64,000 nt of DNA from Limosilactobacillus reuteri (lineage in GTDB: Bacteria; Bacillota; Bacilli; Lactobacillales; Lactobacillaceae), in NCBI RefSeq assembly GCF_013694365.1, contig NZ_CP059275.1, forward strand, positions 62,001-126,000. Direction: 5' to 3'. A program made the position numbers and the translations under genes. The notes below the pieces were generated by a model. That model saw only the letters and a program-made list of their open reading frames with translations, was not told the DNA's origin and did no database searches. The stretch's first letter is position 1. Every line of letters begins with the position of its first letter. Of this stretch, positions 26,729 through 35,887 are shown piece after piece.

Positions 26729-27913
26729 ATGGAAAATATAGGTAACTTTACAGTAGCAAAACGATGGGGATCTTTTCTGCTACTATATTTAGGATATATG
26801 ATTTTATTTGCTGACCGCACAGTGATGAATATTTCCCTTGCTTACATCGGTAAAGACTTTCATGTTGGGGCGGCAGCGTTAGGGGCAACCGCCAGTGCGT
26901 TCTTCTTAGGGTATACTTTGATGCAGATACCTGGAGGATACTTAACTGATAAGTTTGGCAGTAAACTGATGGTAATTATTTCCTTGTTTGCCTGGTCGTT
27001 GATGACAATGGTGACTGGCTGGGCGTGGTCCCTTGCTGCCTTGATTGCGATTCGGTTTCTGTTTGGGATTGCAGAAGGGCCATATCCAGCAGCGGCATTA
27101 AAACGAATTTCTGAAAATTATGATAAGAGTGAGAAATCACAAGCAACTTCTGCTTTAATTTCATCGAATTATGCCGGGGCAGCAGTAGCGCCACTAATTA
27201 TTGTGCCAATTATTGCTAGCAGTGGTTGGCGAAATGCCTTTGTTTGGCTTGGGGTTGGTGGGTTTATTATTTTACTTACCTATTACCTGGTAGAACGGCC
27301 AATTAATAGCAGCCAAGAAAATGGGCAGGCGCGTTCCAAGATTGAATGGAAAAAGATTGACCACCGTGTCTGGGCCTTTGTAGTAATTGGACTTGCGCTG
27401 AATATCATTACTAAGGGACTTGAAACCTGGATGCCAGTTTATTTCTTGCAAGAACAGGGAATTAACTTGAAGAACTTAGCATGGTTAGTGCCATTACCAG
27501 TTATTTTTGGAGGTATTGCAGCATTTATTTCTGGCTTTGTGATGGTGCACTTGTTTAAGAAGCATGAACGGTGGATGATTAGTATTGCTTCATTCCTGAC
27601 ATTGGTTTTCATGTTTGGGCTCTTCAAGTCCACCTCATTAGTAGGTGTTGTGATCTTTGATGTCTTGATCTATTTCGTTAAATCATTGGCATTTACTGGC
27701 ATCTTTAGTTTCATTGCGCAGATTTTATCAGAAAAAACTTATGGATCATCAATTGGGATTGTTAATTTTGGTGGACAGCTTGGTGGCTTTGTTGGTCCGC
27801 TCTTAATTGGGTGGATTGTTCAAGCAGCAGGCTCATATTCAGCCGCTTTCTTCGGCCTTGTTATCAGTGCATTAGTTGCAGTGATTGCATGTTTGTTTAT
27901 TAGAAAAGCGTAA
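26729..27913 (+). CDS. MFS transporter, anion:cation symporter type
   Basis: The 394-residue protein has 12 predicted helices in two sets of six, with the loop motif GGYLTDKFGSKLMV after helix 2 and RFLFGIAEGPYPAA in helix 4, typical of the ACS subfamily (hexuronate, glucarate, galactonate porters). The substrate is not deducible. The flanking genes give no catabolic context. Confidence 0.85.
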   Translation: MENIGNFTVAKRWGSFLLLYLGYMILFADRTVMNISLAYIGKDFHVGAAALGATASAFFLGYTLMQIPGGYLTDKFGSKLMVIISLFAWSLMTMVTGWAWSLAALIAIRFLFGIAEGPYPAAALKRISENYDKSEKSQATSALISSNYAGAAVAPLIIVPIIASSGWRNAFVWLGVGGFIILLTYYLVERPINSSQENGQARSKIEWKKIDHRVWAFVVIGLALNIITKGLETWMPVYFLQEQGINLKNLAWLVPLPVIFGGIAAFISGFVMVHLFKKHERWMISIASFLTLVFMFGLFKSTSLVGVVIFDVLIYFVKSLAFTGIFSFIAQILSEKTYGSSIGIVNFGGQLGGFVGPLLIGWIVQAAGSYSAAFFGLVISALVAVIACLFIRKA

Positions 27914-30802
27914 ATGGATTTCTCATTTAAAAAACGACCGGTAAAAAGACTATATGGTGAATATACTATTTTATTCATCTTTTTAGCCTTATGTATTTTC
28001 GGGACATACTTAATTACTGGTCATACTTTTATCCTTAGCAAAGATGCTCTCAATCAGCATTTACCCTTACTAGCAAAGTATCGGGAAGCACTGGTTAGCT
28101 TCTTCCACCATCCCCGCCTAAACTTCTGGTCATGGCAAATGGGGCTAGGCAGTGATACCTTTCAAGTATATTCTTACTATACGATTGGAGACGTTTTCTC
28201 TTACCTTGTACTACTTTTTCCCGTGGCAAAGATTACCCTCGCCTACCAGGTAATTAATATTATCCGGATGTATTGTGTTGGCCTCGCTTTTGTCTACTTC
28301 GCGCAACACTTTAAATTTCGGAATAGCGTCATTTTGATGGGGGCAACAACCTACCTGGTCAATTCGTTTTTACTCTATGCCTGTATCGCCCAGCCGTTCT
28401 TTACCACGCCATTTATTATCTTTCCTTTAATCGTGGTCCAGATTGAACGGATATTGCAAGAAGGCTCGCCCTGGCCGCTTGCTGGTGCCTTTACATGGAT
28501 GCTAGTAAGCAACTATTACCTTGCTTACGTTTTAGGAATTGGTTCATTTCTCTATCTTGTCCTTCGTGTAGGAACGCATTATCGTCGCACGCTTAATTAT
28601 GGGAAAGCCTTGCTTAAACTCGCCTTTGCGACAATTACTAGTGTCCTCTTATCCGCGGTCTTGCTCGTCCCAGAAATTATCGCGGTCACAAATTCAACCC
28701 GGACTGGATCATTATTTGCTAATGGTTTAAAAACCTATCCTCTTTACTACTATCTCTTTTTGCCTAAGTCACTGATTAACGGTGGTCAATGGTATTTCAT
28801 GTTCTGGTCTGCGCTAGGGATTGTTTCAATTGGTTTTATCGCCCTTGTTTACATTTATTCTCGTCCCCGAAAGTATCCCCTGCTAACGATTAGCCTTGGT
28901 CTTTCCTTAATCATGCTGCTAATTCCAGCAGTCGGCGCTTTCTTCAACGGAATGATGTCAGCTTCTAACCGTTGGACGCTCTTGATCTACCTTCCATTAG
29001 CAATGGCCGTCTGTATTCTAGCAGAGAACATTCCAACGCTTGATCAAAAGACAATGGCGGTCCTAAGTTGGGCAACAGGGATTTACCTCATTGTCTTGAT
29101 TGCAACCTTCTTCTTTGACAATGAGAATGATATTTTTATGCCGGTTATTTTCTTAATTGGCTCCCTAATGGTCATCTGGTTGATTCACTTAAATAAACTT
29201 ACTCATCCTTACCGGTGGTTACTAGCGATTACAATGCTTAACGCTGGGGTGAACGCAATTTACGCGGCTTTCCCCTATAACGGAGATTTCTCTAGTAGTA
29301 TGCTGAGCCGGGGAGAGTATCAAGCAATTACTAGCAACCGTTACGGTAACCTTGATCAGGATTTGAAGAATAATTCTTTTTACCGCGTTTCAACAATTAG
29401 CCAAAATAAGATTATTGACGGCCCGAACCTTGATAACGACCTTACTTCTGGATTGCATAACATTGATTCTTACTATTCACTGCAAAATAAATATTTGGGA
29501 CAGTTTAATACAAGCCTACAAAATAACCAGTATCAGGCTAATATCCCCATTCGGCAAGCCGATGATCGGACAATTATGAACAATTTCTTTAGCGTCAAAT
29601 ATCTCTTTGTTCAAAGCAATGGTGATAACGCGACAAAGATTCCCGCTGGTTACTTTTTAGATAAAGCAACTGATCCAGTCATCAATTATGATGAAGGACA
29701 GCCAAGCAATCCCCAAAGCAAAGATGAGTTTGTGCCCACGCAAACAATGCGGTACAAAACGAACTATGCTTTCCCATTACTTTACTGGCAAGATAACTAC
29801 ATTAGTAAAAAAGATTATCAATCACTCTCACCAACTGAAAAAGAACGCGTTTTAGCTACCGGTGTTCTGGTTGATAAGCAAGAAAAGCTTCGAGGAATGA
29901 AGGCCGCTAATCTCAAGACGCATGTCTATCCCCTTAAAAGCGAGTTAGTTTCTAACCGCTTGAATAAGGTTAACCCGGCTAAGCTGACCTATACCGATAG
30001 TGAAGAAACTTATCAATTGCAATTACCAGAACTGCAAAGTAAAAAAATGCAGCAAAAATTAAAGGGCAGCGAGTTGCATATTGAATTTTCTAAGATTAAG
30101 TACACTCCTTTCTCCATGAAAGAACAGATTGCCTATGAGCAAGCACATCTGAAGGAAACGGTCCTTAATCCCGGAAATGTTATTAATCAGCGCTATACCC
30201 ACTATCGCTATTGGCGTTACCACGTTTTAAATGGTTCACCTGATATTAGCTTTAAGCTTAATGTCGGCAGTAAGTTTGGAACTGCTACGATTGAACAGGC
30301 GCGGCAAAGTACCCTTTCTTTATTTAAACACGTTACTAATTCGACGCTTAATATTGGTTATTATGATGGCAAACTGCCAACTTCACTCACCTTCCAGCCT
30401 TCAAAGCTGGGAACTTATAAGCTCAAATACCGGGTAGTAGCAGAAAAACTAGATAATAATTATTATCGTGAAGTTAAAACATTGCAACGCCATCGTCTAG
30501 AGGACGTTAAATTCAAACGCAACCAAGTTCAGGGAACGATTAAAACTACTCGTCCTGGCGTCCTCACCTCTTCGATTCCTTATTCTACTGGTTGGTCAGT
30601 GAAAGTTAATGGGAAAAAGACAACTACCTTACGAACAAACCAGGCTTTCTTAGGAGTATACTTACCTGCCGGAACTCATCATGTTACCTTTAGCTATGAG
30701 TTGCCAGGAATCAAATTAGGCGTATTACTCAGCTTGATTGGCCTAGGCTGGACCATTCTTGCCGGAATCATTACGATCGTATGGGAGCGGAAGCGCAAGT
30801 AA
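27914..30802 (+). CDS. YfhO-family multi-pass membrane protein
   Basis: The 962-residue protein has about a dozen helices in the first 460 residues, a long extracytoplasmic part with many Tyr and Asn (roughly 470-925), and one last helix before the basic end VWERKRK. The DALNQHLP motif after helix 1 and SNYYLAYVLGIGSF are typical of YfhO. Family members act in glycosylation of lipoteichoic acid or other envelope polymers, using lipid-linked sugars. The substrate here is unknown. Confidence 0.9.
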   Translation: MDFSFKKRPVKRLYGEYTILFIFLALCIFGTYLITGHTFILSKDALNQHLPLLAKYREALVSFFHHPRLNFWSWQMGLGSDTFQVYSYYTIGDVFSYLVLLFPVAKITLAYQVINIIRMYCVGLAFVYFAQHFKFRNSVILMGATTYLVNSFLLYACIAQPFFTTPFIIFPLIVVQIERILQEGSPWPLAGAFTWMLVSNYYLAYVLGIGSFLYLVLRVGTHYRRTLNYGKALLKLAFATITSVLLSAVLLVPEIIAVTNSTRTGSLFANGLKTYPLYYYLFLPKSLINGGQWYFMFWSALGIVSIGFIALVYIYSRPRKYPLLTISLGLSLIMLLIPAVGAFFNGMMSASNRWTLLIYLPLAMAVCILAENIPTLDQKTMAVLSWATGIYLIVLIATFFFDNENDIFMPVIFLIGSLMVIWLIHLNKLTHPYRWLLAITMLNAGVNAIYAAFPYNGDFSSSMLSRGEYQAITSNRYGNLDQDLKNNSFYRVSTISQNKIIDGPNLDNDLTSGLHNIDSYYSLQNKYLGQFNTSLQNNQYQANIPIRQADDRTIMNNFFSVKYLFVQSNGDNATKIPAGYFLDKATDPVINYDEGQPSNPQSKDEFVPTQTMRYKTNYAFPLLYWQDNYISKKDYQSLSPTEKERVLATGVLVDKQEKLRGMKAANLKTHVYPLKSELVSNRLNKVNPAKLTYTDSEETYQLQLPELQSKKMQQKLKGSELHIEFSKIKYTPFSMKEQIAYEQAHLKETVLNPGNVINQRYTHYRYWRYHVLNGSPDISFKLNVGSKFGTATIEQARQSTLSLFKHVTNSTLNIGYYDGKLPTSLTFQPSKLGTYKLKYRVVAEKLDNNYYREVKTLQRHRLEDVKFKRNQVQGTIKTTRPGVLTSSIPYSTGWSVKVNGKKTTTLRTNQAFLGVYLPAGTHHVTFSYELPGIKLGVLLSLIGLGWTILAGIITIVWERKRK

Positions 30803-31528
30803 GTGCATAAGAAGTTTACCTATATTGTCTACCAAATTATCATGGCTATCTTAGCCGTTATCTCGATTGGAATGCTAATCGCATATTATGCTAAGTGGAT
30901 CAATATTGATGCCTACCCTTACAATATGATTGACAATGGGATTTGGTTGGTCTTCTTTACTGATTACGTTATCCGCCTGATTATTTCACCAGATAAACGC
31001 GAATTTGTTAAAGATAATATCTTTGACCTTCTATCAATCATTCCTGCCAGTAGCCTCTTCTTTCTCTTCCGAATTGGGCAAATTGGTAGAACTTTTCAGA
31101 TGCTTAAACTCATGCGCATTATGCGTTTGGTCGGTTTTACCGGTCGGTTGGGTGTCTTCTTTGAGCGAAATGAGTTGCTCTACTACTTGTACATTACGAT
31201 TGCTGTCATAATGGTAGCCGCAGCAATGTTTTGCATCTCGGAGAAAGTCTCTTACGAAACAGCCCTGTGGTGGGCAATTACAACTGCTACTACGATTGGT
31301 TACGGGGATGTGATTCCTAAGACCGGAATTGGCCGGGCAGCCGCGATTGTCTTGATGCTCTTGGGAATTGGTTTTATTGGGATGCTTACCAGTACGATTA
31401 CTGAGTTCTTTGCCAAAAAAGACGAACGAAAGATTTCCGCCCAGTTAGTCAAAATCCAACATGAAAATCGCCAACTAAAGGCTGAGTTAGATGAAATCAA
31501 GCGTTTGATTCAGAAAAATAAACGTTAG
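30803..31528 (+). CDS. Voltage-gated-like potassium channel subunit
   Basis: The 241-residue protein has six helices, a basic S4-like helix (RIGQIGRTFQMLKLMRIMRLV, spaced Arg), and the selectivity filter TIGYGD at residues 164-169. A coiled-coil tail (QLVKIQHENRQLKAELDEIKRL) likely assembles the tetramer. It starts with GTG. Potassium selectivity follows from the filter; gating is inferred from the S4 pattern. Confidence 0.92.
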   Translation: MHKKFTYIVYQIIMAILAVISIGMLIAYYAKWINIDAYPYNMIDNGIWLVFFTDYVIRLIISPDKREFVKDNIFDLLSIIPASSLFFLFRIGQIGRTFQMLKLMRIMRLVGFTGRLGVFFERNELLYYLYITIAVIMVAAAMFCISEKVSYETALWWAITTATTIGYGDVIPKTGIGRAAAIVLMLLGIGFIGMLTSTITEFFAKKDERKISAQLVKIQHENRQLKAELDEIKRLIQKNKR

Positions 31529-31987
31529 ATGAAAGAATTTACTGGAAAATTTAATGTTCAAAGTGCAAAAATCGGGATTGTTGTTGCTGATTTTAACGAA
31601 ACTGTCACTAAACAATTAGTGCAGGGAGCTACCGAAATGTTAGCTAAGTTTGACCTTGAAAACGTTGATGTATACCATGTGCCGGGAGCATTTGAAATTC
31701 CGTTTATGACAAAACAATTATTGACAAAAAAGGAATATGACGGCATTTTGACGTTAGGCGCTATTATCAAAGGTGAAACAGATCACTACGATTTAATTTG
31801 TCAAAATGTTGCTGGCGGCGTAATGAATCTTAACTTAACGAGCAATATTCCAATTACATTTGGCATCCTTACTACCGATAACATTGAACAGGCAATGCAA
31901 CGCGCGGGACTCAAAGCGGGTAATAAAGGAGCGATCACTGCACAAAGCTTACTAGAGATGATTTCGTTAAATCGACAAATAAATTAA
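31529..31987 (+). CDS. ribH: 6,7-dimethyl-8-ribityllumazine synthase
   Basis: The 152-residue enzyme joins the pyrimidine and the four-carbon unit to make lumazine, the step before riboflavin. The motifs [22 protein letters not shown] (with the catalytic His) and [12 protein letters not shown] are standard. It is the last gene in the usual ribD-E-BA-H operon but comes first here. Confidence 0.97.
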   Translation: MKEFTGKFNVQSAKIGIVVADFNETVTKQLVQGATEMLAKFDLENVDVYHVPGAFEIPFMTKQLLTKKEYDGILTLGAIIKGETDHYDLICQNVAGGVMNLNLTSNIPITFGILTTDNIEQAMQRAGLKAGNKGAITAQSLLEMISLNRQIN

Positions 31988-33169
31988 ATGGATGTAAAGA
32001 AAATTCAAGCAACGATTAAGCATTTGCAAGAAGGTGGTTTAGCAATTGTCATGGATGATGCAGACCGCGAAGCAGAAGGCGATTTGGTGGGGCTTGCTAG
32101 TGAAGCTACTCCCGAAAAGGTTAATTTCATGACTAAGTATGCCCGTGGATTGATGTGTGTTCCCATGGCACCGGAAGTAGCTGAACGATTGAAATTACCT
32201 CAGATGACTGCTGATAATTCAGATCCTTTTGGTACGGCTTTTACGATCAGCGTTGACCATCATTCGACAACAACGGGAATTTCAGCTTTTGATCGTTGGC
32301 GCACTATTACTCATCTTGCCGCACCGACTGCTAAAAACGAAGACTTCTACAAACCAGGTCATATCTTTCCTTTAGTTGCAAAGAAAAATGGAGTATTAGA
32401 ACGAAATGGACATACTGAAGCTGCTGTTGACCTTGCGCGCTTAGCTGGGGTGGAACCAGTTGCTTATATCTGTGAGATTTTAAAAGACAATGGTGAAATG
32501 GCACGATCAGTTGAACTCCATGAGAAAGCAGCCGAATTTAGCTTACCCATCATTACGATCAAAGAACTTCAGGAATACCGGCAAAGTCTAGCGAGCAAAC
32601 CAGTAGCAGAGGTGCACCTCCCGTCTCAGTATGGTGACTTTCGCTTACGGTGGTTTGATGGCAATAATCTAGCGCTAATAAAGGGAGATATTGATCCAAC
32701 TACTCCTGTAATGGTTCGCTTGCATTCAGAATGCTTTACTGGCGATGTTCTTGGTTCCCTTCGCTGTGATTGTGGTCCTCAACTTCATGAAGCAATGCGC
32801 CGAATTGAGAAAAACGGCAACGGGGTTATTATTTATTTGCGTCAAGAAGGTCGTGGAATTGGTTTAGCAAATAAGTTGCGAGCTTACTATTTACAAGAGC
32901 ACGACTATGATACTGTCGAAGCCAATGAAAAATTAGGTTTTGCGCCTGATGAACGGCAGTATGACCAAGCAGTTGCGATTTTACATCAATTAGGGATAAC
33001 CAAGATTAACCTACTTACTAATAATCCCGATAAAATTGCGCAATTACAACTTGGCGATATTGAAATCAATGAACGGATACCATTAGAAATCGCACCTAAT
33101 AACTACGATGAGAATTACTTAATCACAAAGAAAAATAAATTTCATCACTTACTGAATCTGGAGGCTTAA
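31988..33169 (+). CDS. ribBA: Bifunctional DHBP synthase / GTP cyclohydrolase II
   Basis: The 393-residue fusion makes both riboflavin precursors. The N-terminal half (DDADREAEGDLV near residue 23, then the HTEAAVDLARLAG region) is the dihydroxybutanone phosphate synthase. The C-terminal half (LHSECFTGDVLGSLRCDCG, about residues 245-263) is GTP cyclohydrolase II with its zinc cysteines. The end of the gene has a GGAGG five bases before its stop, the likely ribosome site for the native downstream gene ribH. Confidence 0.97.
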   Translation: MDVKKIQATIKHLQEGGLAIVMDDADREAEGDLVGLASEATPEKVNFMTKYARGLMCVPMAPEVAERLKLPQMTADNSDPFGTAFTISVDHHSTTTGISAFDRWRTITHLAAPTAKNEDFYKPGHIFPLVAKKNGVLERNGHTEAAVDLARLAGVEPVAYICEILKDNGEMARSVELHEKAAEFSLPIITIKELQEYRQSLASKPVAEVHLPSQYGDFRLRWFDGNNLALIKGDIDPTTPVMVRLHSECFTGDVLGSLRCDCGPQLHEAMRRIEKNGNGVIIYLRQEGRGIGLANKLRAYYLQEHDYDTVEANEKLGFAPDERQYDQAVAILHQLGITKINLLTNNPDKIAQLQLGDIEINERIPLEIAPNNYDENYLITKKNKFHHLLNLEA

Positions 33170-33772
33170 ATGTTTAGTGGTTTAGTTGCGGAAACGGGAC
33201 GAATAGTAAAAATTACCCAGGATGGCGAAACGATTGAATTGGTGGTTGAACCCCATAGTGATGATTTTTTAACTACCGTGCAACTTGGCGATTCAATTGC
33301 GGTAAATGGGACATGTTTAACGGTCGTAGAAATCAATAATAATCAATTTATGACGACATTAATGCCGCAAACCTTTGAAAAGACAACGTTCAAAAACTTG
33401 GAAAAAGGGTCCCTGGTAAATCTTGAACGTTCATTGCAAGTTGGCGCACGGCTAGAAGGTCATATTGTAACGGGGCATGTTGACGAACTATCACGAGTTT
33501 TAAAGCGGACTGTCAATGAAAATGCTATTGAAGTGCAATTTAGTCTTCCGCAACGCCTACAAGGTCAAGTGGTAGCGCAAGGAAGTGTCGCGATTAATGG
33601 CGTAAGTTTAACCGTGATGGAAACTGGTGATGACTGGTTTATGGTTGGGCTGATTCCGCACACTCAACTCGTGACTAACTTAGATACGCTTAAAATAGGG
33701 GATGAAGTTAATCTAGAAACCGATATTTTAGGCAAATATGTAGTCGCAAATTTACTAGGAGGCCGAAAATAA
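33170..33772 (+). CDS. ribE: Riboflavin synthase alpha subunit
   Basis: The 200-residue protein has the two tandem lumazine-binding domains: MFSGLVAETGRI and the second copy beginning at GHIVTGHVDELS near residue 97. It dismutates two lumazines to riboflavin. Its first 8 bases, ATGTTTAG, repeat the end of ribD, so ribD natively precedes it. AGGAGG in its last 18 bases would serve the native next gene, ribBA. Confidence 0.97.
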   Translation: MFSGLVAETGRIVKITQDGETIELVVEPHSDDFLTTVQLGDSIAVNGTCLTVVEINNNQFMTTLMPQTFEKTTFKNLEKGSLVNLERSLQVGARLEGHIVTGHVDELSRVLKRTVNENAIEVQFSLPQRLQGQVVAQGSVAINGVSLTVMETGDDWFMVGLIPHTQLVTNLDTLKIGDEVNLETDILGKYVVANLLGGRK

Positions 33773-34831
33773 GTGGAAGATGTTCATTTCATGCAAATGG
33801 CAATCGCTGAAGCAACAAAGGCCGGCAATGAAACCTGGAAAAATCCTCGTGTTGGGGCAGTTATTGTGAAGAATGGTCAAGTTTTAGCGCGAGGTCATAC
33901 TCACGAATATGGTGGAATTCACGCTGAACGGGATGCAATAGGTAAACTTACGCCGAAACAGTTACAGGGAGCAACTCTTTATGTCACGTTGGAACCCTGC
34001 AATCACTATGGGAAACAACCGCCATGTAGTCAGGCGATTATTGACGTGGGCATCAGAAGGGTTGTGATTGCGGAAACAGACCCGCACCAGCTTGTCACCG
34101 GGAAAGGAATTGCTACGCTTCAACAGCAAAATATTATTGTCAAAACGGGCGTCCTTAAGGAAGCAGCACAGGCCTTAAATCCGCATTACGATTTTTTCTA
34201 TCGGTACCGACGACCATGGGTAACTTTAAAACAAGCAGTGAGTCTTGACTATCGCGTGGCCGCAGAAAAAGGTCAACGAACGGCGATTACTAATTCTGCT
34301 GTGGCAAAAATGGTTCATACCGAGCGTGGTAATTTTCAAGGAATCTTGATTGGAAGCCAAACCGCAATTATCGATAATCCAACTTTATTAACGACTAGTC
34401 CGACAAAGTTTCCGCCAGTAAGGATTGTTCTTGACCGCCGGGGACGTTTAAAAGATAATCCAACCTTACACTTGTTGACTGACGGGCGGGCACCTACTTG
34501 GATTTTTACGGAAAATGGCACTATGCAAGGCCAGTTTGCTAAAGATGTGCGGGTATTTTACCGACAAACGTGGTCAATTGCTGACATTTTACATGAACTT
34601 GGTCGACAAGAAATTCAATCTGTTTATGTAGAAGGTGGCCCGACAATTCATCAAGTATTTTTACAGGAAGGCTTATTTGAAGAGATTATTACATACGTAG
34701 CTCCCCACATGCTTGGCAAAAAAGGTGTTAGCGGCATGAAACTAGCTTACCCAATGAATTTTACCCATCAGGAAATTAAAATCTTAGAAAATAATATTAG
34801 GATTGCGGAAAGGAAGATTGAAAATGTTTAG
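33773..34831 (+). CDS. ribD: Bifunctional riboflavin deaminase-reductase
   Basis: The 352-residue fusion carries out steps two and three. The zinc deaminase half has HAERDAI and EPCNHYGKQPPCSQAI; the reductase half has LKQAVSLDYRVA and VEGGPTIHQVF. It starts with GTG. Its tail ATGTTTAG (34824-34831) equals the ribE start, with AAAGGA ten bases ahead. In many Firmicutes an FMN riboswitch lies before ribD; that region is not present in this series. Confidence 0.96.
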   Translation: MEDVHFMQMAIAEATKAGNETWKNPRVGAVIVKNGQVLARGHTHEYGGIHAERDAIGKLTPKQLQGATLYVTLEPCNHYGKQPPCSQAIIDVGIRRVVIAETDPHQLVTGKGIATLQQQNIIVKTGVLKEAAQALNPHYDFFYRYRRPWVTLKQAVSLDYRVAAEKGQRTAITNSAVAKMVHTERGNFQGILIGSQTAIIDNPTLLTTSPTKFPPVRIVLDRRGRLKDNPTLHLLTDGRAPTWIFTENGTMQGQFAKDVRVFYRQTWSIADILHELGRQEIQSVYVEGGPTIHQVFLQEGLFEEIITYVAPHMLGKKGVSGMKLAYPMNFTHQEIKILENNIRIAERKIENV

Positions 34832-35773
34832 ATGACCAAAAAGATAATTCTTGACTGCGATCCTGGACATGATGATGCATTGGCGTTAACGATGGCTATT
34901 GCTTCACCGAAGATTGATGTCCTTGCCGTAACAACTTCTGCTGGTAATCAAACACCGGATAAAACCTTAAATAATGCGATGCGGATGTTAACCTTACTTC
35001 ATCGAGAAGATATCCCGGTTGCTCAGGGAAATCAAACTCCGCTGGTCGAGCCGCTTGAAACTGCACCGGAAGTTCATGGTGAGACGGGGTTAGATGGTGC
35101 GGACCTTCCTGATCCCGATTTCAAAGTTCAACCAATTCCGGCTATTGAATTGATCGCTAAAACTCTTCGTGAAAGTGATGAGAAAGTCACTCTAGTTGTC
35201 ACCGGTCCAATGACAAATGCAGCCTTATTCTTGCGAGTCTATCCCGACTTGGCAAAAGAAAAGATTGATCAAATTGTCTTCATGGGTGGGGCAATGGGAC
35301 TTGGCAATTGGCGGCCATCAGTTGAATTTAATATTTTTGTTGATCCAGAAGCAGCTAAAATTGTAATGAACTTTGGTCTGCCTCTGGTAATGGCACCATT
35401 GAACGTGACCCATAAAGCTCAGATTATGAAGGATGAAATTGAACAAATCGGGCAAATCGACAATCCAGTTGCCCAGGCTTTCTATGGCCTCCTAAACTTC
35501 TTTGAACAGTATCATAAAAATCCTAAGTGGGGTTTTAAAGGTGCGCCCCTCCACGATCCATGTACGATTGCTTGGTTGATTGATCCTACTATGTTCGGTA
35601 CTGACAAAATGAATGTGGATGTTGAAACTCAGGGCGATCTCACACGGGGAGAGACGGTTTGTGATTACTATCAATTAACCGACAAGCCTCAAAATACTGA
35701 AGTTCTTCTTGATATTGACCGTGAAAAATTCATCCAATTAATCATGGATACCCTTCAAAATTTTTCTAAATAA
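34832..35773 (+). CDS. Inosine-uridine type nucleoside hydrolase
   Basis: The 313-residue enzyme cleaves ribonucleosides to base and ribose. The calcium-binding DCDPGHDDALAL at residues 8-19 is the family mark, with VVTGPMTNAALFL near residue 126 and the C-terminal LHDPCTIAWLI. Substrate breadth, pyrimidine or purine, is not clear from sequence. Confidence 0.93.
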   Translation: MTKKIILDCDPGHDDALALTMAIASPKIDVLAVTTSAGNQTPDKTLNNAMRMLTLLHREDIPVAQGNQTPLVEPLETAPEVHGETGLDGADLPDPDFKVQPIPAIELIAKTLRESDEKVTLVVTGPMTNAALFLRVYPDLAKEKIDQIVFMGGAMGLGNWRPSVEFNIFVDPEAAKIVMNFGLPLVMAPLNVTHKAQIMKDEIEQIGQIDNPVAQAFYGLLNFFEQYHKNPKWGFKGAPLHDPCTIAWLIDPTMFGTDKMNVDVETQGDLTRGETVCDYYQLTDKPQNTEVLLDIDREKFIQLIMDTLQNFSK

Positions 35774-35887
35774 ATGAAGAAAAACAAAACTACACAACCT
35801 AAGAAGCATTCAAAGAAGAAGTTTACTATTTTAGCCCTTTTAGCTGGCGCGATTGCTTTACCAATTTATTTAGTAAAGAAAGCGTAA
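35774..35887 (+). CDS. Small one-helix peptide, twin of the one at 38156
   Basis: The 37-residue peptide has a very basic N-terminus (KKNKTTQPKKHSKKK) and a single helix, FTILALLAGAIALPIYLV, ending KKA. The pattern LLAGAIALPIYL is much like LVAGALIWPMYL in the 38-residue peptide after the nuclease-ATPase gene. I know no family for either. They could be small membrane subunits or toxin-like peptides of the system between them; that is conjecture. Confidence 0.6.
   Translation: MKKNKTTQPKKHSKKKFTILALLAGAIALPIYLVKKA

Noticed and set aside
31400..34850. FMN riboswitch for the riboflavin genes
   Set aside because: No non-coding DNA remains around the rib genes, and the segment before ribD in this series is the end of ribE. 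If one exists natively it has been left out.
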